The notes under the pieces are model-generated. The model was not told the origin of the DNA and made no database searches. It saw only the letters and a list, made by a program, of their open reading frames with translations. This document shows positions 9,754-20,870 of a stretch of DNA of 64,000 nucleotides, piece after piece. A program made the translations under genes and the position numbers. The stretch's first letter is position 1, and each line of letters opens with the position of its first letter. Source of the DNA: Areca catechu (taxonomy: Eukaryota > Streptophyta > Magnoliopsida > Arecales > Arecaceae); the NCBI GenBank assembly GCA_021397845.1, contig CM038053.1, forward strand, positions 140,692,541 to 140,756,540. Reading direction: 5' to 3'.

Positions 9754-11465
9754 CCTAAAGAGTTGTTTGGATACTACTTCCCAGTGAATCACAAATTGTT
9801 GTGACTCAATATTTATATTCATGGTTAAATAGAGAGTCTTTAAGAGCAACAAACCATAGAATGTATAGAACTATTTGAGCAGAGCAAGTGCATGTAGTTC
9901 TTTCTCTACCTTGTAAGTCTAGTAAAATTTCTTGTTCTCCTGAAAAGAACATGGATATGCTTACAAAGGATGTAAAGAAAATATTACTTATGGAAGATAG
10001 GGAACATAGAGATGATCCCAAAATCTATAATAAGACGATGTCAGACATCAATTCTAAGAAATGGTTGATACCATGAAGTCATACTCTATGCACTCTAACC
10101 AAGTATGAATCTTAATAGATCCACCAAAAGGTATAGTACCTATTGGATATAGATAGATTTATTGAAAGAATATAGATGGGATCTATAAGGCAAGGCTTAT
10201 GTGAAAGGTTATAATTAGTTCCAAGGCATTGACTATCAAGAAAAGTTTTTCACCTATGACCATACTAAATTTATATTAATTACTATCGTAGTTTACCATG
10301 ATGAGATCTGTAAAGGGACAGTAATGGAGATCATAAGGTCTGCAAACTACAAAGGGTCTATGTTGATAGATTGAAGCAAGTGTCTCAAAGTTAGAATATT
10401 TATTTCAAGGAAATGATCAAATCATTTGATTCTATTAAAAATTAGAAGATGAAGCATATATTTATAAAAGGTTAGTGAATGTATTGTGAAGTTCTTCGTA
10501 TTATACGTGGATAACATTCTCCTATTGGAAATATGATTTCCATACTGACCTAGGTTAGGTTATGATTATCTAAAATTTTTTTTATGAAAGATCTTAGGAA
10601 AGCATCCTATATTTTGGAATATAGGTCTATAAAGATAGATCTAGGAGTATCTTAGGGCCATCATAGAATATATATATTAAAAAAATGCTGAAGAAGTTTA
10701 GCATGAAAACTCCAATAGAAGATTTTACTCCTTATGCATGGAATTAAAAATCTCTAATAAGATGTGCCCCAACATATTTAAAGAGATTTTGCATATGAAT
10801 TAGATCCTTTTGAGCTTTAGCAATAGAGAGTCTCATATAAATCATGCAATATACATGACCCAATTTTTGCTATGAGTGTCATGAACAGATGTCAATTGAA
10901 TCCAAGCTATGAGTACTAAATAACTATGAAAATATTCTTTAATACATGAAAAATACTAAAGATATATTTTAGATCTATAGAGTAGGAGAATTGAGGGAAT
11001 AATGATACATATATTAAGACTTCATGTCTTATGATGATGTTAAAAAATCTATATTAAGATATGTTCTTATGCAATGATGGTTTGGAAGAGTTATGAAGAA
11101 CTGATCATTGTAGTTTTGACCAGGAAAGCTAACTACATCATCGCATCTAAGGGTATAATGATATATTTTTGTTAAAAGATTATTGTAGAATTAAGTGTGA
11201 TGTCATCAGATGCCATGACACTCTATTATAATAATAATAGTACCATAGTTTTAGCTAAGGAATTAAACTCTCACTAGAAGTCCGAACATATAGAGCGATG
11301 ATTGTATTATTCATGACTACCTTATTAAGATGTAGAGAATAAACTCTATATGAGATGTGGCGAATCCACTATCTTAATAAACTTTAGCCAATAGAAGACA
11401 GAAGCATATATTAAGAAGATGGGGCTAAGGTATATGGCAGATTGACTTTAGTGCAAGTGAAATAT
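9754..11465 (+). pseudogene. Copia reverse transcriptase-RNase H remnant
   Basis: Continuation of the old copia pol. Seen in shifting frames: KYPKELFGYYFP at the start, an RT stretch 'GKAYVKGYN.FQGIDYQEKF' near 10190-10240, a linker 'YIKKMLKKFSMKTP' near 10670-10720, a 'YMKNTKDIF' stretch near 10945, and the terminal 'MGLRYMADWL' near 11420, after which a copia 3' LTR begins. Heavy stop and frameshift load; the catalytic YVDD is not readable. Confidence 0.6.
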
Positions 11466-11610
11466 TATTAGATATATGTCCTAAAAGCTAATCTGGAATA
11501 CACATTTTATTTATAGAACATAATTTTATATTTAATATTCAAATTAGACTATTTTGATTCATACATGTATATGTGTCCATATATCGTTTAAGGAGTTAAT
11601 GGACAATGAT
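11466..11610 (+). repeat. Old copia 3' LTR fragment
   Basis: Begins tattagatatatgtcc, one change from the usual tgttagatatatg copia LTR edge, directly after 'tagtgcaagtga'. The right limit is approximate: around 11610 the text turns into gypsy LTR of element R (repeated 'ggactcaa' words). Confidence 0.5.
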
Positions 11611-11753
11611 ACATTAATGGACTCAATTGACAGACTTCATTACAGGACTCAATTTACCCTGATGGACTCAACATACAAATGACTAATTACCTAACACATG
11701 AATTAGAAATTGGAACCTTGAAATCCTGGTCTGCTCCTGATGTTCCTACGTCA
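11611..11753 (-). repeat. Element R 3' LTR fragment
   Basis: On the minus strand it starts TGACGTAGGAACATCAGG, directly after the ccaagagaat purine tract. The first U3 bases with TTGAGTCC words are present; the rest is missing where it meets the old copia LTR, so the left part of R was deleted. The left limit is approximate. Confidence 0.65.
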
Positions 11754-12343
11754 ATTCTCTTGGGGTGGGAGGAACTCGACCTTGTCGAGTAAAGGTCGAT
11801 CTGGCTCTGGTACTACTCTGACGGGTCTGGGTTGAGGTATTGCGGATCTTCTCGAGTGATCCATGAATTCTTAGATCTCGGTCGACCTTGCCAATGAACC
11901 AAGTGACATGGTAGCCTTTGATTCGGGTACTAATGGCTTGGTCGTCCAAGATACGCTCAATCATTTCCTCTCACAGGCTAATTTGATGGTGGACACTCAG
12001 GGTTGGGTTCGCTCTCAAAGAAAGGGTCAGGCTCAATAGGCTCACTAGGTATCATTGCTGGCTACCTATACTCAACTAAGTCTGAGATATTGAAGGTTGA
12101 GCTTAATGCTTAATTAGGTGGTAACTAAGGCACTAGGTCCAAAATCTTTATCACTTTAATGGATCTAGCTCTACGGGTATGTAGCCTAATCATCACAAGA
12201 TTTTTCTAGCAACTCTTAGACTCTTTTCGGGAATTAACCATGTTTTTATAAAAATCATTGCTTAAGTTAATCTTATAGCTAATTCCTTATGCAAATCTCT
12301 AATCATGCAGTGCAAAAACTCATAACACCTAATGCAGGAAAAT
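11746..12343 (-). pseudogene. Element R integrase tail and chromodomain
   Basis: Reading from right to left: an integrase helix relic near 12200-12330, 'FNISDLVEYR' near 12090, then the chromodomain MIERILDDQAISTRIKGYH (from 11964), a frameshift, and the C-terminal TRQGRVPPTPRELT that stops at 11746-11748, eight bases inside the LTR. The GPY/F-type module is damaged. Element G interrupts the gene at 12343; the frame resumes near 49952 with 'SYFWHTLWHLVGVHAPF'. Confidence 0.75.
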
Positions 12344-14005
12344 TGATGCAGGACGACTCTAAGACTGCTAAACATGCATGAAAAATAATAAATTTTTTTT
12401 TTTGTGATTTTTATAATTTTGTTTGCAAGCTAGATTCCCAAAATAAAGTAAGAAAAAAAGTCTAGCAATGCAAAGAATCATCGGATCGCAGGCAAACTCA
12501 TGCAAACTAATGAAATAATAGCCAGGACTCGAGAGTTGAGAAACTCCCGATTTAGGATAGTTTATCTTCATCAAAATCAGATAATAAGAGAAGGGAAGAT
12601 TTCTTACCAGTCAGAGATTGAAATTCTGAAATAATAGCCAAGACTCTAGAGTTGAGAAACTCCTGATTTAGGATAGTTTATCTTCATCAAAATCAGATAA
12701 TAAGAGAAGGAAAGGTTTCTTACCAGTCAGAGATTGAAATTCAGTAGCAGAAGGGATCACTGACACTCTAATTAGAGTCTGCATGAAGAAGCTTCAGTTC
12801 CTTGAATCAGATGGCTGATCTGGACCCGGCCTGAAGGCAAGGAAAGTCTCCTCTGAGGAGGTGAAACACCTTGGGGATCCTGCAAGCATCAAGGTCAATC
12901 AAAATAGCAATTAAACAAAGGAATAAGAAAATAGGATTTAGAATTGAAAGAACTAGGTTTAGGTGTGGATGTCCTGGGGAAGAACAGTTGCTTGAATGGG
13001 ATAGCATCTAGGACATCTTCCTCTAGGCATGGCTGATCTCCAGGGATGCAAAAGGATGATAGGGTAGCAGGGTTTCAATCCGGGAACACAAGAAGAGCAC
13101 ACGAGAACAAGAGAACCAACACTAGAATACCAAACACAAGGCAATATCACAAAATTTCAGCAAGTTGTATTCATAAGAAAAAGATGCTTACAAGAGGGGA
13201 AGGGGTCAGGTATTTATAGAGTTTCCATGCCCTCACTAACCATGGTTACACTTGGGTTACAAGTCCTCTTCCAAATTGGAATACAAGTCCTTTTCAAGCT
13301 AGGATAGAATTACAAGATGTAAAGGGATTAGGAATTCTTACTAGGTTAGAATAACTTGGTCTTCTCCTTTTTCTCTTTAACTTGGACTTAGTCAAACCTT
13401 TGGATGCCCACTCCTTTAGGCGTGTGGACCTTAGGGCATCAAGGGGGAGGTCCACCAAGGCTTGGAATGCATGGGCTTGGGCCCCCTGGAAGCTGGGTTG
13501 CTTGGTTCCCTGGGGTGGCATATTCCCGATATCATAAGGGAATCTTGGTTCTTTTGTCTTGGGCTTGCTTCCTTGTCTTGAATTTGGAGGCCTAGAGTGC
13601 TGAGATAGCCTTGTAAACATAGGTTCCTGGCATATAGAATATTCCAAAAGTATCTAGAGGGAATCTGGTATCTGAAATGGCCTCCAAGAAAAATCATGGC
13701 ATAATCAGGGCACTTGTGTGTCGATTGAGCTCCCGTAAGTTGATGTAACTACTTCTGGCTTCAGAATGAGATCTGGTGAAACTCCAAAATAGCATAGCCT
13801 CCTCTCTTATATAAGAAGTGAACTCACACTAGACTCAAACTGGTATACATGACTCAATGTACTGGACCAGGTTGAGGGTTGAGACAAGTCTACTAACCTC
13901 AACTTATTACAGGACTCAATCCTAGTTGATTACAAAATTTTGACACATGGCTAGGTAAACCAAATAGGGTCCAGTAATCTATGTCTGATCCTGGTGTCCC
14001 CACCA
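12344..14005 (-). repeat. Element G 3' LTR
   Basis: 1662 bp uninterrupted copy, starting (plus strand) tgatgcaggacgac and ending ggtgtccccacca. It contains a local duplication of about 100 bases around 12517-12735 ('gccaggactcgagagttgagaaactcc' text twice), which the 5' LTR lacks. It serves as reference for the dissected 5' LTR. Confidence 0.9.
13211..13218 (-). promoter_or_regulatory. TATA box in element G 3' LTR
   Basis: TATAAATA on the minus strand in the context 'ctctataaatacctgacccc', like that of elements A and R. Confidence 0.55.
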
Positions 14006-14006
14006 A

Positions 14007-14041
14007 TTATCTTGGGGTGGGAGGAACTCGACCCCGTCGAG
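14007..14041 (-). promoter_or_regulatory. Element G pre-LTR hairpin and short PPT
   Basis: Plus-strand ctcgac/gtcgag arms at 14027-14032 and 14036-14041 around ccc, then ggggtgggagg, and aagataat (minus strand) next to the LTR. Same layout as in A, R and C. Confidence 0.6.
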
Positions 14042-16773
14042 TGTGGGTGACTTGGCTCTCATAGTGCTCGAGTAGGTCTAGGTTAAGGTGCTGCAGATCC
14101 TCGTGAGTAATCCACGAGTCCTCAGATTCTGGCCGACCTTGCCATCGGACCAAGTACCTCTGATAGCCTTGATTCTGGGTACATATGGCTTGATCATCCA
14201 GGATTCTCTCGATCTTTTCCTCATTATTTGGCCAATTGGTTGGTGGACACTCTGGGGCAGGCTCACTCTCAAGGGCAGGCTCACTGGGAATTGCTGTTGG
14301 CTCCCTATACTCTACAAGATTTGAGATGTTGAAGGTGGAACCATTCAGGCCTAAGCCTGATCATCACAAAATACCGTATAGAAAATTCTTTAGCTCTTTT
14401 TTGAGAATTAACCAAGTTCTTATGTAGTTCATTACTTAGGTTTATCTTTTGGCTAATTTATTGATGCAATTCCCTAACATGCTGTACAAAAGACTCAGCT
14501 GACTCAGAAACTCGTGCATGTGAGGGCAAGGGGATCAAATCAAGAGGTTTATTGTGTTTGTATCCATGCACAACCTCAAAAGGACTCTTCCCTATGGACC
14601 TATTAACAGAACTATTATAAGGAAATCAGCTTGGGGTAACAATAGGTCCCAATTTCCCGTGTGTTCACCTACGAGACATCTAAGAAGGTTTCCTAAGCTT
14701 CTATTCACTACCTCAGTTTGGCCATCAGTTTGTGGGTGGTAAGCGGTGAAAAACTTCAACTTGGTTCCTAATAGGTGCCAAAGGGTCTTCCAAAAGTAAC
14801 TAATAAAGCGAACATCCCTATTTGACACTATTGTTTTAGTCAATCCATGTAATCTAACCACCTAGTCAAGGAAAAGATGGTCTACTCTAGATGCGTCAAA
14901 GGTTTGAGAGCAGGATATAAAATGGGCCATTTTAGAAAACCTATCAACCACTACAAATATTGAATCATATTTCCTAAGGGTCTTAGGTAGGCCTAAAACA
15001 AAGTTCATACTTAAGTCCAGCCATGGACGGTATGGTATGGGTAGAGGGGTATACAATCTAGTATTTTGTTTTTGCCATTTTGCAACAGCGCAGGTTCTAC
15101 ATCCGGACACTATATTGGCTACGTCTCTCTTTAAACTAGACCAAAGAATCGGTCCTCTATAGCTGAGATAGTCTTATTTCTTCCAAAATGACCAGCAAGG
15201 CCTCCAGCATGGGTTTTCTAGACTAAGAATTCTTTAAGTGATGTTCTGGGAATACAAAGTCTATTGTTCTTAAATAAATAACCATCTTGAAGGGTGTATT
15301 CACTATGGGTACTATATGATCCTTGAGCTAGGGATTGGGCAATTTCACTAAAGTTTGTACATGTTGCATATTCATCTTTTAACCTATCAAATCCAATGAC
15401 TTTAGTGCTAATGGTATTCAACAGTAAGGCTCATCTGCTAAGGGCATCTACTACCTTGTTTTTGGTTCTGGCTTAGTGTTTAAGTATAAAGGTATAGGCT
15501 TGTATAAATTCTACCCACTTAGCATGCCTAGGGTTTAATTTCTTCTGGGAGTTCAAAAATTGGAGTGTTTCATGATCAGAATATAAAACAAACTCTTGGG
15601 ATAGTAAATAATGTCTCTAGTATCAAAGAGCTTGTACTGCCGCATAAAACTCTTTTCATAGGTTAAGTACTTTATTTAGCCTCATTCAGTTTCTCACTGA
15701 AAAAGGCTACTGGGTGATTCTCTTGGCTCAGAACTCCTCCTATGCCGAATCCCGAAGCATCACAAGCTACCACAAAAACCTTAGTAAAATCGGGTAATCT
15801 CAAGATGGGTGCTTGTGTCATCTTAGTTTTAATCTCTAGGAAGGCTCTATCTATAGATTTGGTCCATTCAAAACTACCCTTCCTAATACAGTCAATAATT
15901 AGTGCTACTATATGGTGATAAATCCCCTAATAAATCTTTTGTAGAAAGTGGCTAGACCATGGAAACTTCTAACTTCATGGATACTAGTGGGTACTGGCCA
16001 TTCTACAATGGATCTGACCTTTTTAGGGTCACCTGCTACACCTTCAAGGGTCACCACAAAGCCTAGGAAGATAACTCTATGGGTTAAGAAATCATACTTC
16101 TTTAAATTTGCATAGAGGCTTTCTTTCCTAAGGGTTTAGCATTGTTTTAGATGCTTTATATGATCTTCCTTGGTTTTACTATAAATCAGGATGTCATCAA
16201 AATATACTACCATAAATTTACCTATGAACATCCTAAGGACTTGGGTCATAATTCTCATGAAAGTGCTAGGGGCATTGGATAACCCAAAAGGCATTACGGA
16301 CCACTCATATAGATCATCTTTGATTTTAAAAGCTATTTTCCATTCATCCCCAGGTCTAATTCGAACCTGATGGTAGCCACTCTTAAGGTCTATCTTTGAA
16401 AAGATTGTGGCTCCTGCCATCATATCCAACATATCATCCAAGCGGGGGATGGGAAACCTATACTTAACAGTTATCTTATTTATGGCACGGCTATCAACAC
16501 ACATTCTACACGTGCCATCTTTCTTAGGGGTAATAGGGCTGGTACAGTACAAGGACTTAGGCTCTCCCTAATAAAACCTTTTCTAAGAAGCTCACCTATC
16601 TATCTTTGAAGCTCTAAGTGTTCAGCTGGGTTCATCCTATAATGAGGTAGGTTTGGCAAGGTAGCTCATGGGACTAAATCAATTGCATGTTGGACATCCC
16701 TAAGAGGTGGTAAGTGGTCAGGTAAATCTTCAAGAAATATGTCACTAAATTCATTCAAGACTCCCTTGACCTC
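14007..16773 (-). pseudogene. Element G pol: RT, RNase H, integrase, chromodomain
   Basis: Order from 16773 leftwards. RT: KGFIRESLSPC, then after a one-base frameshift near 16528 the palm DSRAINKITVKYRFPIPRLD, 'KIDLKSGYHQ' and the catalytic VVYFDDILIYS (intact). RNase H: VVACDASGFGIGGVLSQ near 15760, then heavy damage to about 15430. Integrase: zinc-binding region with HAGGLAGHFGRNKT and 'CRTCAVAK'; core LDLSMNFVLGLP and TIVSNRDVRF, both with Asn where Asp is expected; Glu region 'HPQTDGQTEVVNRSL' intact. Chromodomain ERILDDQAICTQNQGYQRYL with LVRWQGRPESEDSWITHEDL, well kept. Multiple stops; the frame ends RVPPTPR at 14007. Confidence 0.87.
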
Positions 16774-18921
16774 CTAAGGGCACTCTCTATCAATAGGATC
16801 AGATACTTCCTTCATAGCTAACATCCAAATAGCAGTGCCCTCAGATATCTCCTTCTCTAGCTCTTTTGCAGTGATTAGGTTAATTCCAGACTTTTTCTCC
16901 TTAAGTGAGCTAGATCCTTTCTTAATTAACTCCTGAGGTGGGGTGGGGTTTATAGTGATCTTCTTCCCATGGAAAGTAAACATGCAAGCATTAGTTCGGC
17001 CATAAAGAGTGACATTATGATCATAAAGCCATGGCCATCCTAGGATGATACTACTTATCCCCATGGGTACAACATCACACAACACTCTATTTTGATAGGA
17101 TTGAAGCTGGAGTTGGACTTGGCATCTGGATTTAATGGGTATAAAGGTGGAATCTATCCAAGGTACCTTATAGTGGCTTGGATGAGGAACTGGGTGTAAG
17201 CCTAGGGTCTTGATAGCCTTATGGGATATGGCATTCATACAGCTCCCACTATCTATGATTATGTTACATACCTTATCTCCAATTTTCACTAAAGTCTGTA
17301 AGATATTGGTCCTATGCCAATCTTCTTGGATTTTATTCTGGGACAAGATGCATCTAACTATCCCTGCGAGGTTTGTTTGTTCAAAATCCTCCTCATCACC
17401 TTCATACTCTTTAATTAAGTCTGATTCAGCTTCATAGACCTCTTCCTTTTCTTCCTCATTGGGTTCAGGCTCATCTTCCACAAGTTCCCCTATGTGCAAA
17501 GATCTAGTGGGACACTGGCTAGCAAAGTGACCTACCTTATTATACCTAAAATAGGTATTGGGGCTGGGACTTGGGGTCTTCTGAAAACCTGGTGCCTTAC
17601 CCAAATCATTCTTAAAAGATGTTGAGTTACTTGAGCTAGCTTGACTTGGACTTGGGTTAGGAAGAGATGGATTAGGGTAGGGATGGATTGGATTGGGTTT
17701 TGGTCGACTTGGGTTTGAGTTTAGCCAATTTTGGTTAGGGTTGGGATGAGTTTGGTTGTAGTTGGGTCAGTTTGGGCAGAACTTGTTATGGTTGGACCTA
17801 AAGCTAGGAGTGTTGGACCTAAAAGGTTTAGGTTTCTTAACTACAGGTGCTTTCTGGAACCTTTCAAAGTTTTCATCTACATGGTAGGCATGGGCCATGC
17901 TATCAACATCCCTAAGGTATAGCTCCTTTTGGATCTCCTCTCTAAGACTATTCCTAAACCTAGAGAGGATAACCGACTCATGTTCATCTATGCCGCATCT
18001 TAGGGTGCACTCATCAAACTGGGCTATGTATTCACTCACAGATTTGGTCCCTTGTTTTAATTTCTGCCATTGATCTAAGAGACACTGCTGATAGTATGGG
18101 GGAACATACTTAGCCCTAAGCTTTAACTTCATGGCTTCCCAGGTGGTAATGGGTAGGTTGCTTATCTGATTTTTGAGACTTTCTACTTTGTCACAGTATA
18201 ATCTAGCTTGATCATTTAACCTGAGCTGGACAAATTGACACTTTTTCTCATCACTCAAGGCATAAAATTTGAAGTACCTATCCATACCTCCCTCCCAATC
18301 TATATAGACTTTTGGATCTAGGCTGCCATTGAAGGTGGGTGCATCTATCTTAATGCTCCTAAGTAGCCTATCATATTGATTTTGGTCCTTATGATTGGGT
18401 CTTCTATAATTGGGGTCATGATATTGATCCTGGTGTTGGTTTCCCCTATGGTTAGGCTCCCTAAATTGATCCTGGTTCGAGGGTCTCCTAGGGTTATGTT
18501 CCACAAAGGGTTCATGGGTTTGGACTCTTCTAGGGTTGTGAGGGGTAGAAGGGATGGAATCTAGGTCTGGTTCAATGTTGGACTCTTGGGTTTTCTTTAC
18601 AGTCTCTAGTCGGTTCTCAACTTGGTTAAGCCTATTGGTTAACTGGTTGATCCTAGTTGTTGCTTGTTCAAATTGTTGGTCCACTTGGTTGAATCTTTGG
18701 TTCATTTGATCAAGCTTAGTATCAGACTGATCAAACCTACGGTCTATTTGGGTAAGCTGATTTTGGGTTTGGGTGTTGGACTGGTTTATTTGGCTAGGCT
18801 GGGCTTGGGTTAGGGTATTCATTTGGGCAAGTTGAGCTAGGATGGCCTCCAAAGTGGGGTCCATGGTTGGGGTGGGCTAAGGTTTGGACTTTTGATATTG
18901 GGTTCTTAATCTAGTGGTCAT
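16774..18921 (-). pseudogene. Element G gag-protease
   Basis: A frame from 18921 (MTTRLRTQYQ, the degenerate form of the family start MTTRSG) passes one stop to MDPTLEAILAQLAQ (18864). Domains: Gln/Asn-rich coiled coil with 'RFNQ.DQ' heptads (about residues 30-90), Pro/His/Arg-rich linker, then the capsid/retrotransposon-gag domain KVYIDWEGGMDRYFKFYAL to 'FRNSLREEIQKELYL' (about residues 200-340). A stop lies at 17767-17769. The knuckle YFRYNKVGHFASQCP has lost both leading Cys. The acidic 'EEVYEAESDLIKEYEGDEE' stretch follows, then the aspartic protease NIIIDSGSCMNAIS with its DSG active site intact. It ends at a stop at 16774. Confidence 0.88.
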
Positions 18922-20002
18922 GCAACAAATCAAACAATCAAAAAGAAATGATGCAACTAAGCATGCAAAAAGAGAGAAAAGGCTAGTATCTAGGGTTTCC
19001 TAGACCTAGAGCTAGAAACTGGGTGGGTCAACTCAACTTACACCTAACTTAATAGCTAGTCCTTCCACTAGCCAGGTAGGGGGTGGGAGTGTGGGAGGCC
19101 CACCCTACTTTCGCAGGGACCCAATTAAAAACCATAACACCACTTAGGTCATTTGACTCTAGACCCCCAGCCTTAGACACTAACTTTCAGTAATGGCTAA
19201 GAGGTTAAATGCACTAGTTGGCCCACACAGCTCGGACCTAACCTGTTGATGTCTCCTAGCCCACTAAGACAAATTAAGTCTAATTGATTTTAATTATTAG
19301 GCTTGGGTTAGTATGATGATGGTTGTTTTGAGGCCATGATAGGTAATGAAATCCTGCCCTGATCTGAGGTAGCGAGTTGCCCTTAAGATTAGGTTAAGAA
19401 TGATTACAATCGATGGCCTTGATGTAATCTAAAACAATCAAAAAAATAAAAGATTTTTTTTAATGATTTATGATGTATCAAGTTAGGTTTAAGTTAACTG
19501 GGGTTATCAAACAAAGTTTGGCTTGGGATTGGGGATTTGGTAGTTGATAAGGTTAGGTTGAGTCAAGATGCAGAATGTAGCAAAAATCAGTGAATTAGGG
19601 TTTCAGTTATTGCAGAGTTTGGCACAGATATTGATGCATAAAAAAATCAAAAAAAAATTGGAATAGAGGATGGACGGTGATGATGAAGCATACCAAATTT
19701 CATGCTGAACAAAATTTAGATGATGATGCAAACCTAGGGTTCTTCTAGACTGCTATAGAAATTATCAGGATTCTACTAGGGTTTCTAATATGCCAAATTT
19801 TAGAGATTTAAGTTTTTAATAAGATTAATTAAAAAATATGATAATTACTAAGATAAAATATAGGATATACAGTGCAAATTTCACAGAAAAATAAAATATT
19901 TATGATGTCAAAATCAGATGGAAACTAGACACCTAATACAATGGATAGAATGAAGAATTAGGGTTTGTGAATGCAAAGCAAATAAAAAACTATCCTAAAC
20001 CT
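18922..20002 (-). other. Element G untranslated leader
   Basis: About 1.1 kb without a reading frame. The block 19020-19400 is shared with R (61870-62250), C (54590-54980) and A (5336-5760, opposite orientation); phrases include 'tccttccactagccaggtag' and 'tgaaatcctgccctgatctg'. The rest is AT-rich. Confidence 0.6.
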
Positions 20003-20014
20003 GCTCTGATACCA
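20003..20014 (-). other. Element G primer-binding site
   Basis: Plus-strand gctctgatacca, i.e. TGGTATCAGAGC on the minus strand: a perfect match to the initiator tRNA-Met 3' end, three bases from the LTR. Confidence 0.85.
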
Positions 20015-20017
20015 AAC

Positions 20018-20870
20018 TAATGTGGGATGACTCTAAGACTACTAAACATGCATGAAAAATAGTAAAATACTTTTTTGTGATTTTTATAATTTTATTTGTA
20101 TGCTAGATTCCCAAAATATTGTAAGAACTAGCAAAAAGTCTAGCAGTGCAAATAATCATCGGATCGCAAGCAAACTCATGCAAACTAATGAAATAGCCAG
20201 GACCCGAGAGTTGAGAAACTCCTGGTTTAGGATAGTTTATCTTCATCAAAATCAGATAATAAGAGAAGGGAAGGTTTCTTACCAGTCAGAGATTGAAATT
20301 CAGTAGCAGAAGGGATCACTCATACTCTGATTGGAGTCTTGATGAAGAAGCTTCAGTTCCTTGAATCAGATGGCTGATCTGGACCCAGTCTGAAGGCAAG
20401 AAAAGCCTTCTCTGAGGAGGTGAAACACCTTGGGGATCATGCAAGCATCAAGGTCAGTCAAAACAGCAATTAAACAAAGAAATAAGAAACTAGGGTTTAG
20501 AATTGAAAGAACTAGGTTTACGTGTGGATGTCCCGGGGAAGAAGCAATTGATTGATTGAGGCAGCAGCTAAGGCATCTTCCTCTGTGTGTGGCTGATCTC
20601 CAGGGATGTAAAAGCATGCTAGGGCAGCAGGGTTTCAATCCAGGAATATAAGAAGAGCACACAAGAACAAGAGAACCAACACTAGAATACCAAACACAAG
20701 GCAATATTACAAAATTTCAGCAAGTTGTATTCATAAGAAAAAGATGCTTACAAGAGGGTAAGGGGTGGGGTATTTATAGAGTTTTCATGCCCTCACTAAC
20801 CATGGTTATACTTGGGTTACAAGTCCTCTTCCAAATTGGAATACAAGTCCTTTCCTAGCTAGGTTAGAAT
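20018..20870 (-). repeat. Element G 5' LTR, part 1
   Basis: Matches 12344 to about 13310 of the 3' LTR. Edge taatgtggga has a G-to-A change in the terminal dinucleotide. It stops at agaat (20866-20870), the TSD of copia M. Confidence 0.88.
20771..20778 (-). promoter_or_regulatory. TATA box in element G 5' LTR
   Basis: TATAAATA on the minus strand, in the 5' LTR, so the genuine promoter position of G. U3 upstream of it is now split by two copia elements totalling about 28 kb, which should have abolished normal G transcription. Confidence 0.55.

Larger units (their letters stand above)
1100..11610 (+). mobile_element. Old, decayed Ty1/copia element split by element A
   Basis: A plus-strand copia gag-pol can be followed in order through many stops and frameshifts: gag near 1500-1950, pre-integrase/integrase near 2300-3000, then reverse transcriptase and RNase H at 9754-11465, and the start of a 3' LTR at 11466. 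Element A (3002-9748) sits inside the integrase and reading resumes directly after it: a 'K-L-F-I-G-Y-P'-type stretch is cut at 3001 and continues at 9754 with KYPKELFGYYFP. The left boundary is approximate. By decay this is the oldest element here. Confidence 0.7.

Noticed and set aside
12339..12343. A perfect TSD for element G.
   Set aside because: The flanks are aaaat and caaat, so one base differs; I accept the boundary from LTR edges and R reading continuity, not from a perfect TSD.
13294..13697. Overlapping frames of 88-117 codons in the G LTR (similar at 30907-31254).
   Set aside because: They lie in U3 of a known LTR, overlap in two frames and are not kept open between the two LTR copies.
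16136..16552. RT with YFDD as a possible endogenous pararetrovirus.
   Set aside because: It is followed by gypsy-type RNase H, integrase and chromodomain and bounded by LTRs; no movement-protein or coat-type region is seen.
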